A DNA stretch of 64,000 bases. It comes from Tabrizicola oligotrophica (GTDB taxonomy: Bacteria > Pseudomonadota > Alphaproteobacteria > Rhodobacterales > Rhodobacteraceae). Below the pieces are notes generated by a model. The model had not been told where the DNA came from. It did not search any database and saw only the letters and a list, made by a program, of their open reading frames with translations. The DNA is taken from positions 62,001 through 126,000 of the forward strand of contig NZ_JAAIVJ010000006.1 in NCBI RefSeq assembly GCF_011008935.1. Direction: 5' to 3'. Positions 53,295 to 62,338 of the stretch are shown in pieces; positions within the stretch are counted from its first letter, which is position 1; every line of letters begins with the position of its first letter. The translations under genes and the position numbers were made by a program.

Positions 53295-54221
53295 ATGAAA
53301 CACTTCCTCGATATCCACAAGACCCAAGCTTCCGACCTCAGGGCGATGATCGACAACGCCCATGCCATGAAGATCGCCCGCAACAATCGCCCCAAGGGCA
53401 CGCCCGATGACGACCAGCCGCTGGCGGGCCGCATGGTGGCGCTGATCTTCGAGAAACCCTCGACCCGTACCCGCGTGTCCTTCGATGTCGGCGTGCGGCA
53501 GATGGGTGGGCAGACCATGGTGCTGTCCGGCAAGGAAATGCAGCTTGGCCATGGCGAGACCATCGCCGACACCGCGCGCGTTCTGTCGCGCTATGTCGAT
53601 CTCATCATGATCCGCACCTTCGAGGAGGCGACGCTGCTCGAAATGGCAGAACATGCCACCGTGCCGGTGATCAACGGCCTGACCAACCGCACCCACCCCT
53701 GCCAGATCATGGCCGATGTCATGACCTATGAGGAACATCGCGGTCCGATCGCCGGCAAGAAGGTGGTCTGGGCCGGCGACGGCAACAACGTCGCCGCCTC
53801 CTTCCTGCACGCCGCCGGACAGTTCGGTTTCGATTTCACCTTCACCGGCCCCGAGACGCTGGACCCCGAGGCCGCCTTTGTCGACTTCGCGCGCGCCAAG
53901 GGCGCCAACGTCCAGATCGAACGCGACCCGCACAAGGCCGTGGATGGGGCTGATCTGGTGGTCACGGACACCTGGGTGTCGATGCACGATCCCGAAAGCG
54001 CCAAGGAGCGTCGCCACAACCAGTTGCGCGGCTATCAGGTCAACGAGGCGCTGATGGCGCGCGCCAAGCCCGACAGCCTGTTCATGCATTGCCTGCCGGC
54101 GCATCGCAACGACGAGGCGACCTCGGCCGTGATGGACGGCCCGCATTCGGTGATCTTCGACGAGGCGGAAAACCGGCTGCATGCGCAAAAGGCGATCATG
54201 CGCTGGTGCCTCGGGGTCTGA
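53295..54221 (+). CDS. argF: Ornithine carbamoyltransferase
   Basis: Makes citrulline from ornithine and carbamoyl phosphate. 308 residues: carbamoyl-phosphate motif [21 protein letters not shown] and the ornithine-binding [28 protein letters not shown] and [17 protein letters not shown] are conserved. Lies 136 bp after argD, separated by repeat copy D. Not an anabolic/catabolic fusion. Confidence 0.96.
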   Translation: MKHFLDIHKTQASDLRAMIDNAHAMKIARNNRPKGTPDDDQPLAGRMVALIFEKPSTRTRVSFDVGVRQMGGQTMVLSGKEMQLGHGETIADTARVLSRYVDLIMIRTFEEATLLEMAEHATVPVINGLTNRTHPCQIMADVMTYEEHRGPIAGKKVVWAGDGNNVAASFLHAAGQFGFDFTFTGPETLDPEAAFVDFARAKGANVQIERDPHKAVDGADLVVTDTWVSMHDPESAKERRHNQLRGYQVNEALMARAKPDSLFMHCLPAHRNDEATSAVMDGPHSVIFDEAENRLHAQKAIMRWCLGV

Positions 54222-54292
54222 CCCTCTCGGGGCCTTCGGCGCCGCATCGCAGACCAGGACGTGTGCCAGAGGCGACGAGGAGGAGGGCAGGC

Positions 54293-55087
54293 ATGGCAAA
54301 GCGCAAGACAGCCGGGCCGCAATCTTTCGCCCTGCAGGCGATGGATGCCGACGGCATCCTGCGCCTCGCGACCGGCCTGTCGCGCGCCGAATACGACGCC
54401 ATGCTTGCCCGCCGCAACCTGATCCGCTTTCTCGTCGCATGCTCCGGCTGTCTGAAGCTGACCAGAGCCCTTGGCCGCGCGCTGGGGCTGCGCCGGCGTG
54501 ACCTGCGCGCGGAAATCGACGGCTGGCTCTGCGAACCCGGCCCGCATCATGGCCAGATCCTCTGGGCCGGGCGCAACCGTCTGGTCGGCAGTTCCGCCGC
54601 CACTGGCCCGCTGATCTTCGACCTTGACGGCGCGCAACTGGCGCTGATCTTTGCCGCGCTGAAACAGGCGCAAGACCTCAGCCTGTCCACCACGCAATCC
54701 GAAAACTATGCGGTGCTGCGCAACCGGCTGTCTTTCATGCTGCCGCCCACCCTGCGCCAGCTGGTCGATGTTGCCGCCCCGCCTGTCGCGCCGGGGCTGG
54801 AGGGGGAGGAACCCGCCGCCCTCGCCCCGGTGGTCGATGCGATCCGCCAATGGCGTCGGTTGCGGCTGCGCTATGAGGCCGCCTCTGGCGCGATTACCGA
54901 GCGCACGCTATGGCCCTTGGTTCTGCACTATCGCGACGCCTGCCTTGTCGGCTGGTGCGAGTTGCGCGGCGAATACCGCAGCTTTCGGTTTGACCGCATG
55001 CTTGAGGTGGACGTCCTGCCGGACAGCCCGCCCCGCCTCCGCGCGGCTGTTCTGGCCGAGTGGAAAGCCACCCAGTGGCGTGACTGA
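54293..55087 (+). CDS. WYL-like domain protein
   Basis: 264 residues from ATG 54293 (MAKRKTAGPQSFALQ), with GAGGAGGGC upstream. The N-terminal half has a helical segment (ARALGRALGLRRRDLRAEIDGWL read by eye around residue 50-80) that is not a canonical winged helix. The C-terminal half, RLRYEAASGAITERTLWPLVLHYRDACLVGWCELRGEYRSFRFDRM (quoted in part: ACLVGWCELRGEYRSFRFDR), matches a WYL domain, with GWC in place of WYL, a ligand- or DNA-end-sensing fold. Function unknown; regulator is the likeliest guess. Confidence 0.7.
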   Translation: MAKRKTAGPQSFALQAMDADGILRLATGLSRAEYDAMLARRNLIRFLVACSGCLKLTRALGRALGLRRRDLRAEIDGWLCEPGPHHGQILWAGRNRLVGSSAATGPLIFDLDGAQLALIFAALKQAQDLSLSTTQSENYAVLRNRLSFMLPPTLRQLVDVAAPPVAPGLEGEEPAALAPVVDAIRQWRRLRLRYEAASGAITERTLWPLVLHYRDACLVGWCELRGEYRSFRFDRMLEVDVLPDSPPRLRAAVLAEWKATQWRD

Positions 55088-55164
55088 CCTTGTCGCTGCC
55101 CGGAACAGCCTTGCGCCCGTCCGCCTCTTGGCGCTTGATGGGCGCACGCTGACAGGAGACCGCG

Positions 55165-55653
55165 ATGCACGCCCCCACATCCCATTTCATCCATTCCCTG
55201 ACCGCCCTTTCGGCCATCCTCACCAAGGCCGAGGCCCATGCCGAGGCGAAGAAGATCAAGCCCGAGGTGCTGCCGCAGTTGCGGCTGATCGCCGACATGT
55301 TCCCGCTCTGGCGGCAGATCGCCATCGTGACCGACCATGCCAAGGGCGCCTCGGCCCGGTTGGCCGGGCTGGAGGTGCCGTCCTTTCCCGACACCGAAAC
55401 CACGATCGCGGACTTGCAGGCCCGCATCGCCAAGACCATCGACTTTCTGAAGACCATTCCCGACAGCGCCTATGAAGGTGCCGAGGCCCGCACCATCACC
55501 GTCCGGGCCGGTTCGCGCGAACTGACCTTTCCGGCCCTGCAATATCTGCACAGCTATGCCGTGCCGAATTTCTATTTCCACATGAGCACGGCCTACAACA
55601 TCCTGCGCGCCAATGGCGTCGAAGTCGGCAAGGTGGATTTCCTCGGCGGCTGA
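55165..55653 (+). CDS. DUF1993-family protein
   Basis: 162 residues. A helical bundle with FPLWRQIAIVTDHAKGASARLAGLE and LQYLHSYAVPNFYFHMSTAYNILRANGVEVGKVDFLG at the C-terminus, matching DUF1993, a DinB-like four-helix fold. The His residues (TDHAKG, LHSYA, FHMSTAY) could bind metal. Unknown role. It follows the WYL-like gene by 77 bp and converges on deoD. Confidence 0.85.
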   Translation: MHAPTSHFIHSLTALSAILTKAEAHAEAKKIKPEVLPQLRLIADMFPLWRQIAIVTDHAKGASARLAGLEVPSFPDTETTIADLQARIAKTIDFLKTIPDSAYEGAEARTITVRAGSRELTFPALQYLHSYAVPNFYFHMSTAYNILRANGVEVGKVDFLGG

Positions 55654-55680
55654 GCCGGGGCACTGGCGGCGGGGGCGGCG

Positions 55681-56385
55681 TCAGGCGAAGGCTGCCTCCA
55701 GCGCCACCTCGACCATGGCGCCGAAACTTGTTTCCCGCTGGTCGGCGGGCAGGGCCTCATTGGTCAGCATGTGGTCCGAGATTGTCAGCACCGCAAGCGC
55801 CCGACGACCGTGACGCGCGGCAAGGTGGTAAAGCTCGGCCGCTTCCATCTCGACGCAAAGCGTGCCGTGGCGCTGCAACTGGTCCGACAGGTCGGGGCGT
55901 TCGTCATAGAAGGTGTCCGACGAAAAGATGCCGCCGACATGCACCGGCACGCCAACCTTCAATGCGGCGGCGTGGGCGGCCATGAGCAGCCCAAAATCCG
56001 CGCAGGGGGCGAAGTTCAGCTCGCGGAAGATCGACCGCGAGGGCGAGCCGCAGGTCGAAGCGGTCTGCGCCAGCACCAGATCACGCACCTTGACGTGGTG
56101 TTGCAGAGCCCCGGCGCTGCCGATGCGGATCAGGGTCTGCGCGCCGTAATCCTGCATCAGCTCATTGGCGTAGATCGACAGCGACGGCATGCCCATGCCC
56201 GAGCCGTGGATCGTCACGCGATGCCCGCGCCAAGTGCCGGTGTAGCCCAGCATCCCGCGCACCTCGTTCACCAGAACCGGGTTTTCCAGATAGGTCTGGG
56301 CCGCCCAGCGGGCGCGGTAAGGGTCGCCCGGCAAAAGCACAGTCTCGGCAATCTCGCCGGGTTTGGCACCGATATGGAACGTCAT
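55681..56385 (-). CDS. deoD: Purine-nucleoside phosphorylase, DeoD type
   Basis: Cleaves purine nucleosides to base and ribose 1-phosphate. 234 residues, the hexameric bacterial form. Motifs: [43 protein letters not shown], and [12 protein letters not shown] with the ribose-binding glutamate; the catalytic Asp lies in LTISDHML. The start ATG 56385 precedes the first strand directly. Nearby 8-oxoguanine deaminase-like gene also acts on purines. Confidence 0.95.
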   Translation of the reverse strand: MTFHIGAKPGEIAETVLLPGDPYRARWAAQTYLENPVLVNEVRGMLGYTGTWRGHRVTIHGSGMGMPSLSIYANELMQDYGAQTLIRIGSAGALQHHVKVRDLVLAQTASTCGSPSRSIFRELNFAPCADFGLLMAAHAAALKVGVPVHVGGIFSSDTFYDERPDLSDQLQRHGTLCVEMEAAELYHLAARHGRRALAVLTISDHMLTNEALPADQRETSFGAMVEVALEAAFA

Positions 56386-56441
56386 CGCAATCTCCCCGTC
56401 GCCGGGCAGGCTATGACAGGTTCTCCGGAAGCGAAAGCCCG

Positions 56442-56801
56442 TCAGGCGTGCTGATGGGTCTTGGCTTCGAACTGATGGGCATTGAGGCAGAAGCTGCAAT
56501 CCTGCGGCCGGGACAACTCGCCCCGGTCCAGCACCAACCGGCAGGCGCCGCGATCATGGCAGGTGCCGCAGGTTTCCAGCAGCTCCAGCCATTCGGCGTG
56601 GTCGGCCTTCACCTCGTCCTCGGACAGACCGAAGATCGCGGCCATGGCAATCACCCGGTCCGGCACGTCATGCGGCATGCGCACGAAGGCCTCGACCTGA
56701 GCCCGGCTCATGCCGAGATCGTCAAGGTCGCGGTCGGTCAGCGCATCGACCTCGCGCACTTCGTTCCAGCGTTCAACAAGGGCTTTGATCCGTTCGAACA
56801 T
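56442..56801 (-). CDS. DUF6455-type protein with CxxC motifs
   Basis: 119 residues from ATG 56801 ([15 protein letters not shown]). The N-terminal part includes [15 protein letters not shown], similar to DUF1127 C-terminal helices. The C-terminal half carries Cys78 and Cys81 in CGTCH, Cys87, and Cys102 and Cys105 in CSFC, with His82 and His109, a likely metal-binding cluster. CGTCH also resembles a c-heme attachment motif but no signal peptide is seen. DUF6455 is my best family match. Function unknown. Confidence 0.78.
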   Translation of the reverse strand: MFERIKALVERWNEVREVDALTDRDLDDLGMSRAQVEAFVRMPHDVPDRVIAMAAIFGLSEDEVKADHAEWLELLETCGTCHDRGACRLVLDRGELSRPQDCSFCLNAHQFEAKTHQHA

Positions 56802-56920
56802 GGCCGTCTCCTGACTTGCGGTTGCGGCCAATGTCCTCCCTTTGTCAGGGGAAACCTTGATCTGGCGCAAGTCAGGCGGTTTCCGGCGGGCTCAACGCCG
56901 GAAATCCTGATGGGTTTCCA

Positions 56921-58900
56921 TCATTCCGCCGCCAGCGGCGCCTGATCGACCAGCGCCACGATGTCGAGCATGATGCGGTTCAACTCGAAATCCTTGGGCG
57001 TGTAGACGGCGGCGACGCCCATGGCGCGCAGCTTTGCGGCGTCGTCCTCGGGGATGATGCCGCCGACGACCAGCGGGACATGGTCCAGCCCCGCCTGCCG
57101 CATCCGGTCGAGCGTTTCGGTGATCAGCGGGATATGGCTGCCAGACAGGATCGACAGGCCGACGACATGCGCCTCCTGGTCGGCGGCGGCCGAGACGATC
57201 TCGGCCGGGGTCAGGCGGATGCCGTCGTAATGGATGTCCATGCCGACATCGCGGGCGCGGGCGGCGATCTGCTCGGCGCCGTTGGAATGGCCGTCAAGGC
57301 CCGGCTTGCCGACAAGGAACTTCAGCCGGCGGCCGAGTTTCGAGGACACCGCATCGACGGCCTCGCGCACCGGCTCCAGCCCTTCGGTGCGGTTCGACGG
57401 GCTGCGCGACACGCCGGTAGGCGCGCGGTATTCGCCGAAAGCGCTGCGCACCATGGCGCCCCATTCGCCGGTGGTGCATCCCGCCTTGGCCGCGGCGATG
57501 GAGGCCGGCATGATGTTCTCGCCCGAGGCCGCCGCCTGCCGCAGCGCGGCGAGGGCGGCATTCACGCGGGCTTCGTCGCGGGTTGCGCGCCAGTCCCTCA
57601 GGCGGGCAATCTGGTCGGCCTCAGCCGCCGCGTCGACCACCATGATCGCACCATCCCCCGCGGTCAGCGGTGAGGGCGCGGCTTCGGTCCAGCGATTGAC
57701 ACCGACGACCACGGTTTCCTTCGCCTCAATCTTGCCGATCCGCTCGGCATTGGCCTCCACCAGCCGGCCCTTCATGTAGTCGATGGCCGCCACCGCCCCG
57801 CCCATGGCGTCGATCTGCGCCAGTTCCGCCCGCGCGCCGTCTTTCAGCGCGCTGACCTTGCGGTCGATGGCCGGGTTGCCGTCAAAGAGGTCATCATATT
57901 CCAGAAGATCGGTTTCATAGGCGAGGATCTGCTGCATCCTGAGCGACCATTGCTGATCCCAGGGCCGCGGCAGGCCCAAAGCCTCGTTCCAGGCGGGCAA
58001 TTGCACGGCGCGGGCGCGGGCCTTTTTCGACAGGGTGACGGCCAGCATTTCCAAGAGGATGCGGTAGACGTTGTTCTCCGGCTGCTGCTCGGTCAGCCCC
58101 AGCGAGTTCACCTGCACCCCATAGCGGAAGCGGCGATACTTGGCGTCGGCGATGCCGTAGCGGTCCGACAGGATCTCGTCCCAGAGGTCGACGAAGGCGC
58201 GCATCTTGCACAGTTCGGTCACGAACCGGATGCCGGCATTGACGAAAAACGAGATTCTGCCGACCATATTCGGGAAATCTGCCGCCGAAACTTTCCCTTT
58301 CAGATCATCCAGCACGGCGCAGGCGGTGGCCAGCGCAAAGGCCAGTTCCTGTTCGGGCGTCGCGCCGGCCTCTTGCAGGTGGTAGGAACAGACGTTCATC
58401 GGGTTCCACTTCGGCAGATGCTTCTGCGTATAGGCGGCAACGTCGGTGATCATGCGCAGCGAGGGTTTCGGCGGGGCGATATAGGTGCCGCGCGAGAGAT
58501 ACTCCTTGATGATGTCGTTCTGCACCGTGCCTTGCAGGGCGGTGATATCGGCGCCCTGTTCCTCGGCCACGGCGATATACAGCGCCAAGAGCCAGGGGGC
58601 GGTGGCATTGATCGTCATCGAGGTGTTCATCTGCTCAAGCGGGATGTCCTTGAACAGGGCGCGCATGTCGCCAAGGTGGCAGACCGGCACGCCGACCTTG
58701 CCGACCTCGCCCTTCGAAAGCTCATGGTCGCTGTCATAGCCGGTCTGGGTCGGCAGATCGAAGGCCACCGACAGGCCGGTCTGACCCTTGGCAAGGTTGG
58801 TGCGGTAAAGCGCGTTCGAGGCGGCGGCGGTCGAATGGCCCGCATAGGTGCGGAAAAGCCAGGGCTGTTCTTTTTGCGCGGTCGTTTCTTGCGCGGTCAT
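56921..58900 (-). CDS. ecm: Ethylmalonyl-CoA mutase
   Basis: B12-dependent enzyme converting (2R)-ethylmalonyl-CoA to methylsuccinyl-CoA in the ethylmalonyl-CoA pathway. 659 residues from ATG 58900: an N-terminal TIM-barrel domain (GHSTAAASNALYRTNLAKGQTGLSVAFDLPTQTGYDSD in part: QTGLSVAFDLPTQTGYDSD) and a C-terminal cobalamin-binding domain with GLDGHSNGAEQIA; His538 is the lower axial ligand. The GAGG ribosome site precedes the start by 6 bases; the earlier ATG at 58912 lies upstream of it. ccr is 1.7 kb away in divergent orientation. As far as the sequence shows, no cobalamin riboswitch precedes it. Confidence 0.95.
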   Translation of the reverse strand: MTAQETTAQKEQPWLFRTYAGHSTAAASNALYRTNLAKGQTGLSVAFDLPTQTGYDSDHELSKGEVGKVGVPVCHLGDMRALFKDIPLEQMNTSMTINATAPWLLALYIAVAEEQGADITALQGTVQNDIIKEYLSRGTYIAPPKPSLRMITDVAAYTQKHLPKWNPMNVCSYHLQEAGATPEQELAFALATACAVLDDLKGKVSAADFPNMVGRISFFVNAGIRFVTELCKMRAFVDLWDEILSDRYGIADAKYRRFRYGVQVNSLGLTEQQPENNVYRILLEMLAVTLSKKARARAVQLPAWNEALGLPRPWDQQWSLRMQQILAYETDLLEYDDLFDGNPAIDRKVSALKDGARAELAQIDAMGGAVAAIDYMKGRLVEANAERIGKIEAKETVVVGVNRWTEAAPSPLTAGDGAIMVVDAAAEADQIARLRDWRATRDEARVNAALAALRQAAASGENIMPASIAAAKAGCTTGEWGAMVRSAFGEYRAPTGVSRSPSNRTEGLEPVREAVDAVSSKLGRRLKFLVGKPGLDGHSNGAEQIAARARDVGMDIHYDGIRLTPAEIVSAAADQEAHVVGLSILSGSHIPLITETLDRMRQAGLDHVPLVVGGIIPEDDAAKLRAMGVAAVYTPKDFELNRIMLDIVALVDQAPLAAE

Positions 58901-59102
58901 GGCGGGCCTCATCGGTGAATCGCGGCGGCAATTTTATTTCGTCATGGGGTAGATAGGCGACATTTTCGGGCGCTGTCAATCGCTGCGCTGCGGCGAACTC
59001 CTCGGGCGCCTGCGGCTTCTCGTCGTGGGATGGTGGCCGATGAGCGGCGCAGCCGACGAAGAGGGATTTTGACTTTGCCGGAAATTCGGGCAGGCTGGCG
59101 AC

Positions 59103-60485
59103 ATGTTTCGTGAGGTTGCGCTTCCGTTTTGGCTGCTTGTGCTGATCGTCGGCTTTGCCGCCGTGACCTTCGCCTCGCATTTCCTGTTCCCTTCGGTGCG
59201 CTGGTTTTTCCGCAAGCGGGCGGAACGGGCGTTGGCGCAACTGAACGCAAGGCTCGACCGCCCGATCGAGTGGTTCAAGCTGGCCCGGCGGCAGGACATG
59301 ATCGTGCGGCTGGCCTATGATCCGAAGGTGATGGCGGCGGTAGCGGACCATGCGGTCGAAGCGGGCATTCCCGGCGAGGTGGCCTTCGAGGAGGCCCGCC
59401 ACTATGCGCGCGAGATCGTGCCGGGGTTCTCCGCGACGCTCTATTTCGGCGTCGCCACGCGGCTTGCCCGCTGGATCAGCCGCGGGCTTTACCGGGTGCG
59501 CATCGGCAAGGTGGACCCGGCGCTGACCAGCGGGCTTGACCGAAAGGCGACGGTGATCTTCGTGATGAACCACCGCTCGAACATGGATTATGTGCTGGTG
59601 ACATGGCTGGTGGCCAACCGCTCGGCGCTGTCCTATGCGGTGGGCGAATGGGCGCGGGTCTGGCCGCTGTCGCGGCTGATCCGGGCGATGGGGGCCTATT
59701 TCATAAGGCGCGGCAGCCGCAACACGCTCTATCGCCGGGTGCTGGCGCGCTATGTGCAGATGGCGACCGAAGAGGGCACCACGCAGGCGATCTTTCCCGA
59801 AGGCGGGCTTTCGCTGGACGGTCGGGTCGGGCAGGCCAAGATGGGGCTGTTGAACTACATCGTCACCGGGGCGGGACTGGGGCGCGATGTGTTGTTCGTG
59901 CCGGTCGGCATCGCCTATGACCGGGTGCTGGAGGATCGGGTGCTGATCCGCGCCGGGCAGGCGGGGGAGCGGCGGTTCCGCGCCGGCATCGGGGCGATCC
60001 TGCGCTTTGTCCTGGTCAATCTCTGGCGCCGGCTGCGCGGCCGCTTCAAGGGCTTTGGCACGGCGGCGGCGGGGTTTGGCCCGCCGCTATCGCTCAGGGC
60101 CTTCATGGCCGCCAATCCGGAAGCCCCGACCGAGGTGCTGGGCGCGCATCTGATGGCCGAGATCGAAAAGGTCGTGCCGGTGCTGCCGGTGCCTTTGGTC
60201 GCCGCCGCGCTGGAAAGCCAGCCCGCCGACCGCGCCGCGCTGGCGGACCGCATGGCGGCTCTCGCGGCCGCCCTGGACGGCGCAGGGGCGGTGTTGAAAC
60301 TGCCGCCGCAGGGGCTGGCGCAGGCGCTGGATGAGGGGCTTGCGCCGCTGCTCGGCCGTGGGTTGGTTGGCGAGGATCTGCGGCCCAGTGCGGGATCGGC
60401 CCCGGTGCTGGCCTTTTACGCCGCCCCGATCTGGCAACGTCTGGAGGCGGGACTGCCCGCTGGCGCTGCATTGCGGCGGACATAA
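59103..60485 (+). CDS. PlsB/LPLAT-like acyltransferase
   Basis: 460 residues. One N-terminal membrane helix (residues 8-28) anchors the protein. The acyltransferase core has NHRSNMDYVLVTWL (H-x4-D catalytic motif, residues about 155-165), a GAYFIRRGSRN motif, FPEGGLSLDG and VPVGIAYDRV. Resembles glycerol-3-phosphate acyltransferase PlsB rather than the small PlsC. It would act in phospholipid or glycolipid acylation. Located between divergent ecm and ccr, it reads in the same direction as ccr, but the role in the ethylmalonyl-CoA cluster is not clear. Confidence 0.87.
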   Translation: MFREVALPFWLLVLIVGFAAVTFASHFLFPSVRWFFRKRAERALAQLNARLDRPIEWFKLARRQDMIVRLAYDPKVMAAVADHAVEAGIPGEVAFEEARHYAREIVPGFSATLYFGVATRLARWISRGLYRVRIGKVDPALTSGLDRKATVIFVMNHRSNMDYVLVTWLVANRSALSYAVGEWARVWPLSRLIRAMGAYFIRRGSRNTLYRRVLARYVQMATEEGTTQAIFPEGGLSLDGRVGQAKMGLLNYIVTGAGLGRDVLFVPVGIAYDRVLEDRVLIRAGQAGERRFRAGIGAILRFVLVNLWRRLRGRFKGFGTAAAGFGPPLSLRAFMAANPEAPTEVLGAHLMAEIEKVVPVLPVPLVAAALESQPADRAALADRMAALAAALDGAGAVLKLPPQGLAQALDEGLAPLLGRGLVGEDLRPSAGSAPVLAFYAAPIWQRLEAGLPAGAALRRT

Positions 60486-60512
60486 AATTACAATTTCTGC
60501 ACTGCACCTATT

Positions 60513-60522
60513 GCAATATTGC
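60513..60522. promoter_or_regulatory. GCAATATTGC palindrome upstream of ccr
   Basis: GCAATATTGC (60513-60522) is a perfect 10-base palindrome 72 bp before the ccr ATG, preceded by CTGCACTGCACC. TGCA/GCAA repeats of this type also lie upstream of the quinone oxidoreductase at 48.5 kb. A short-chain acyl-CoA responsive XRE regulator is a candidate binder (inference). Confidence 0.4.
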
Positions 60523-60593
60523 GCATCCCAAGTATTTCATTGCCTCAACCCGCCCCGATTCTGCGGCGCGGCACGATTTGCAAGGAGGCCCAG

Positions 60594-61886
60594 ATGGCTT
60601 TGGACACCGCGCCCACGATTGCGCCCTATGACGCTCCGGTGAAGGATCTGTACGAGATCGGCGAAATGCCCCCCCTGGGCCATGTGCCGAAGCAGATGTA
60701 CGCCTGGACCATCCGCCGCGAACGCCACGGCGCCCCCGAAGACGCCATGAAGCTGGAGGTGGTGGACACCTGGAAGCTCGACAGCCAGGAAGTGCTGGTG
60801 CTGGTGATGGCCGCCGGCGTCAACTACAACGGCGTCTGGGCCGGCCTTGGCCAGCCGATCAGCCCGTTTGACGGCCACAAGCAGGACTATCACATCGCCG
60901 GTTCGGATGCGGCAGGCATCGTCTGGGCGGTGGGCGACAAGGTGAAGCGCTGGAAGGTCGGCGACGAGGTGGTGATCCACTGCAATCAGGACGACGGCGA
61001 CGACGAGGAATGCAACGGCGGCGACCCGATGTTCTCGCCCTCCCAGCGCATCTGGGGTTATGAGACCAACGACGGCAGCTTCAGCCAGTTCACCCGCGTC
61101 CAGGCCCAGCAACTGATGCCGCGGCCGCGCCATCTGACCTGGGAGGAATCGGCCTGCTACACGCTGACGCTGGCCACCGCCTACCGGATGCTCTTCGGCC
61201 ACGCCCCGCATGACCTGAAGCCGGGCCAGAACGTGCTGGTCTGGGGCGCTTCCGGTGGGCTTGGGTCTTACGCGATCCAGCTGGTCAACACCGCCGGCGC
61301 CAATGCGATCGGGGTAATCTCGGACGAATCCAAGCGCGATTTCGTGATGAGCCTTGGTGCCAAGGGCGTCATCAACCGCAATGACTTCAAGTGCTGGGGC
61401 CAGCTCCCGAAGGTCAACTCCGACGAATACAACGCCTGGCTGAAAGAGGCGCGCAAGTTCGGCAAGGCGATCTGGGACATCACCGGCAAGGGCGTGAACG
61501 TCGACATGGTGTTCGAGCACCCCGGCGAGCAGACCTTCCCGGTCTCGTCACTGATCTGCAAGAAGGGCGGCATGGTGGTGATCTGCGCCGGCACCTCGGG
61601 GTTCAACTGTACCTTCGACGTGCGCTACATGTGGATGCACCAGAAGCGCCTGCAGGGCAGCCACTTCGCCCACCTGAAACAGGCGGCAGCAGCCAACAAG
61701 CTGATGTGCGAGCGCCGGCTTGACCCCTGCATGTCCGAGGTCTTCCCCTGGGCCGACATCCCGAAGGCCCATACGCTGATGTGGAAGAACAAGCACAAGC
61801 CCGGCAACATGGCCGTGCTGGTGCAGGCACCGACCACTGGCCTGCGCACCTTTGAGGACGCGCTGGAAGCGGGTCGCAAGGGCTGA
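60594..61886 (+). CDS. ccr: Crotonyl-CoA carboxylase/reductase
   Basis: Reductively carboxylates crotonyl-CoA with NADPH and CO2 to (2S)-ethylmalonyl-CoA, the key reaction of the ethylmalonyl-CoA pathway. 430 residues from ATG 60594, with AAGGAGG nine bases upstream. MDR fold: GVNYNGVWAGLGQPIS, GSDAAGIVWAVGDKV, VLVWGASGGLGSYAIQLVN (NADPH loop), and the characteristic CNQDDGDDEECNGGDPMFSPSQRIWGYETNDG insertion (quoted in part: HCNQDDGDDEECNGG). HFAHLKQAAAANKLM and FPWADIPKAHTLMW close the protein. Partner ecm is encoded 1.7 kb away. Confidence 0.96.
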   Translation: MALDTAPTIAPYDAPVKDLYEIGEMPPLGHVPKQMYAWTIRRERHGAPEDAMKLEVVDTWKLDSQEVLVLVMAAGVNYNGVWAGLGQPISPFDGHKQDYHIAGSDAAGIVWAVGDKVKRWKVGDEVVIHCNQDDGDDEECNGGDPMFSPSQRIWGYETNDGSFSQFTRVQAQQLMPRPRHLTWEESACYTLTLATAYRMLFGHAPHDLKPGQNVLVWGASGGLGSYAIQLVNTAGANAIGVISDESKRDFVMSLGAKGVINRNDFKCWGQLPKVNSDEYNAWLKEARKFGKAIWDITGKGVNVDMVFEHPGEQTFPVSSLICKKGGMVVICAGTSGFNCTFDVRYMWMHQKRLQGSHFAHLKQAAAANKLMCERRLDPCMSEVFPWADIPKAHTLMWKNKHKPGNMAVLVQAPTTGLRTFEDALEAGRKG

Positions 61887-61916
61887 GCTTCCCCGAACGG
61901 GCATCTCACTGCCAAA

Positions 61917-61953
61917 AGGGCCGCAGCGGAACCGCGCTGCGGCCCTGTGTTTT
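61917..61953 (+). terminator. Intrinsic terminator of ccr
   Basis: AGGGCCGCAGCG (61917-61928) pairs with CGCTGCGGCCCT (61935-61946) as a 12-bp stem with a 6-base loop, followed by GTGTTTT. 30 bp past the ccr stop. Confidence 0.85.
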
Positions 61954-62102
61954 GCCATCGGCCGAACTATTGGTCGGACTCTTTGCACATGCGGCGCTAG
62001 ACTATTCCCAGAATCAATACAATCCTAGGCAGAGTTCCGGGCCGTGGGCAGGATGCCTTTGGCAGGATCAGTGGTTCAAGCAATGTGCTGACGGGGGGCC
62101 TC

Positions 62103-62297
62103 ATGCGCCATGACTGGATTTTCGACGTGCTGCGCGATCTCAAGGCCTATGCGCTGTCCAACGGCTTGCCGGCTCTGGCGGTGAAGGCGGACGAGGCGCT
62201 GCGGGTCGCCCGGGCCGAGATGGCCGTGCGGCCTGCGACCGAAGCGGGCGCCGATCCGGATGGCACCGGCTCTGCGGTGCCGCGTCGTCCGCATTAG
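62103..62297 (+). CDS. Conserved 64-residue hypothetical protein
   Basis: MRHDWIFDVLRDLKAYALSN opens a helical pair, followed by LPALAVKADEALRVARAEM and a disordered tail. The HDWIFDVLxDL opening with the helix pair is a pattern seen in short Rhodobacteraceae proteins of unknown role; start ATG 62103 agrees with it. It stands 41 bp upstream of the helicase gene in the same direction. Confidence 0.7.
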   Translation: MRHDWIFDVLRDLKAYALSNGLPALAVKADEALRVARAEMAVRPATEAGADPDGTGSAVPRRPH

Positions 62298-62338
62298 CGG
62301 CACTGGCCCTTTCCGGGCCGACCGCCTATGGTCGGCCC

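Noticed and set aside
58901-59102. Possible cobalamin riboswitch before ecm
   Set aside because: The B12-box core pattern (GCCACTG) was not seen on the ecm strand, so no riboswitch is called.
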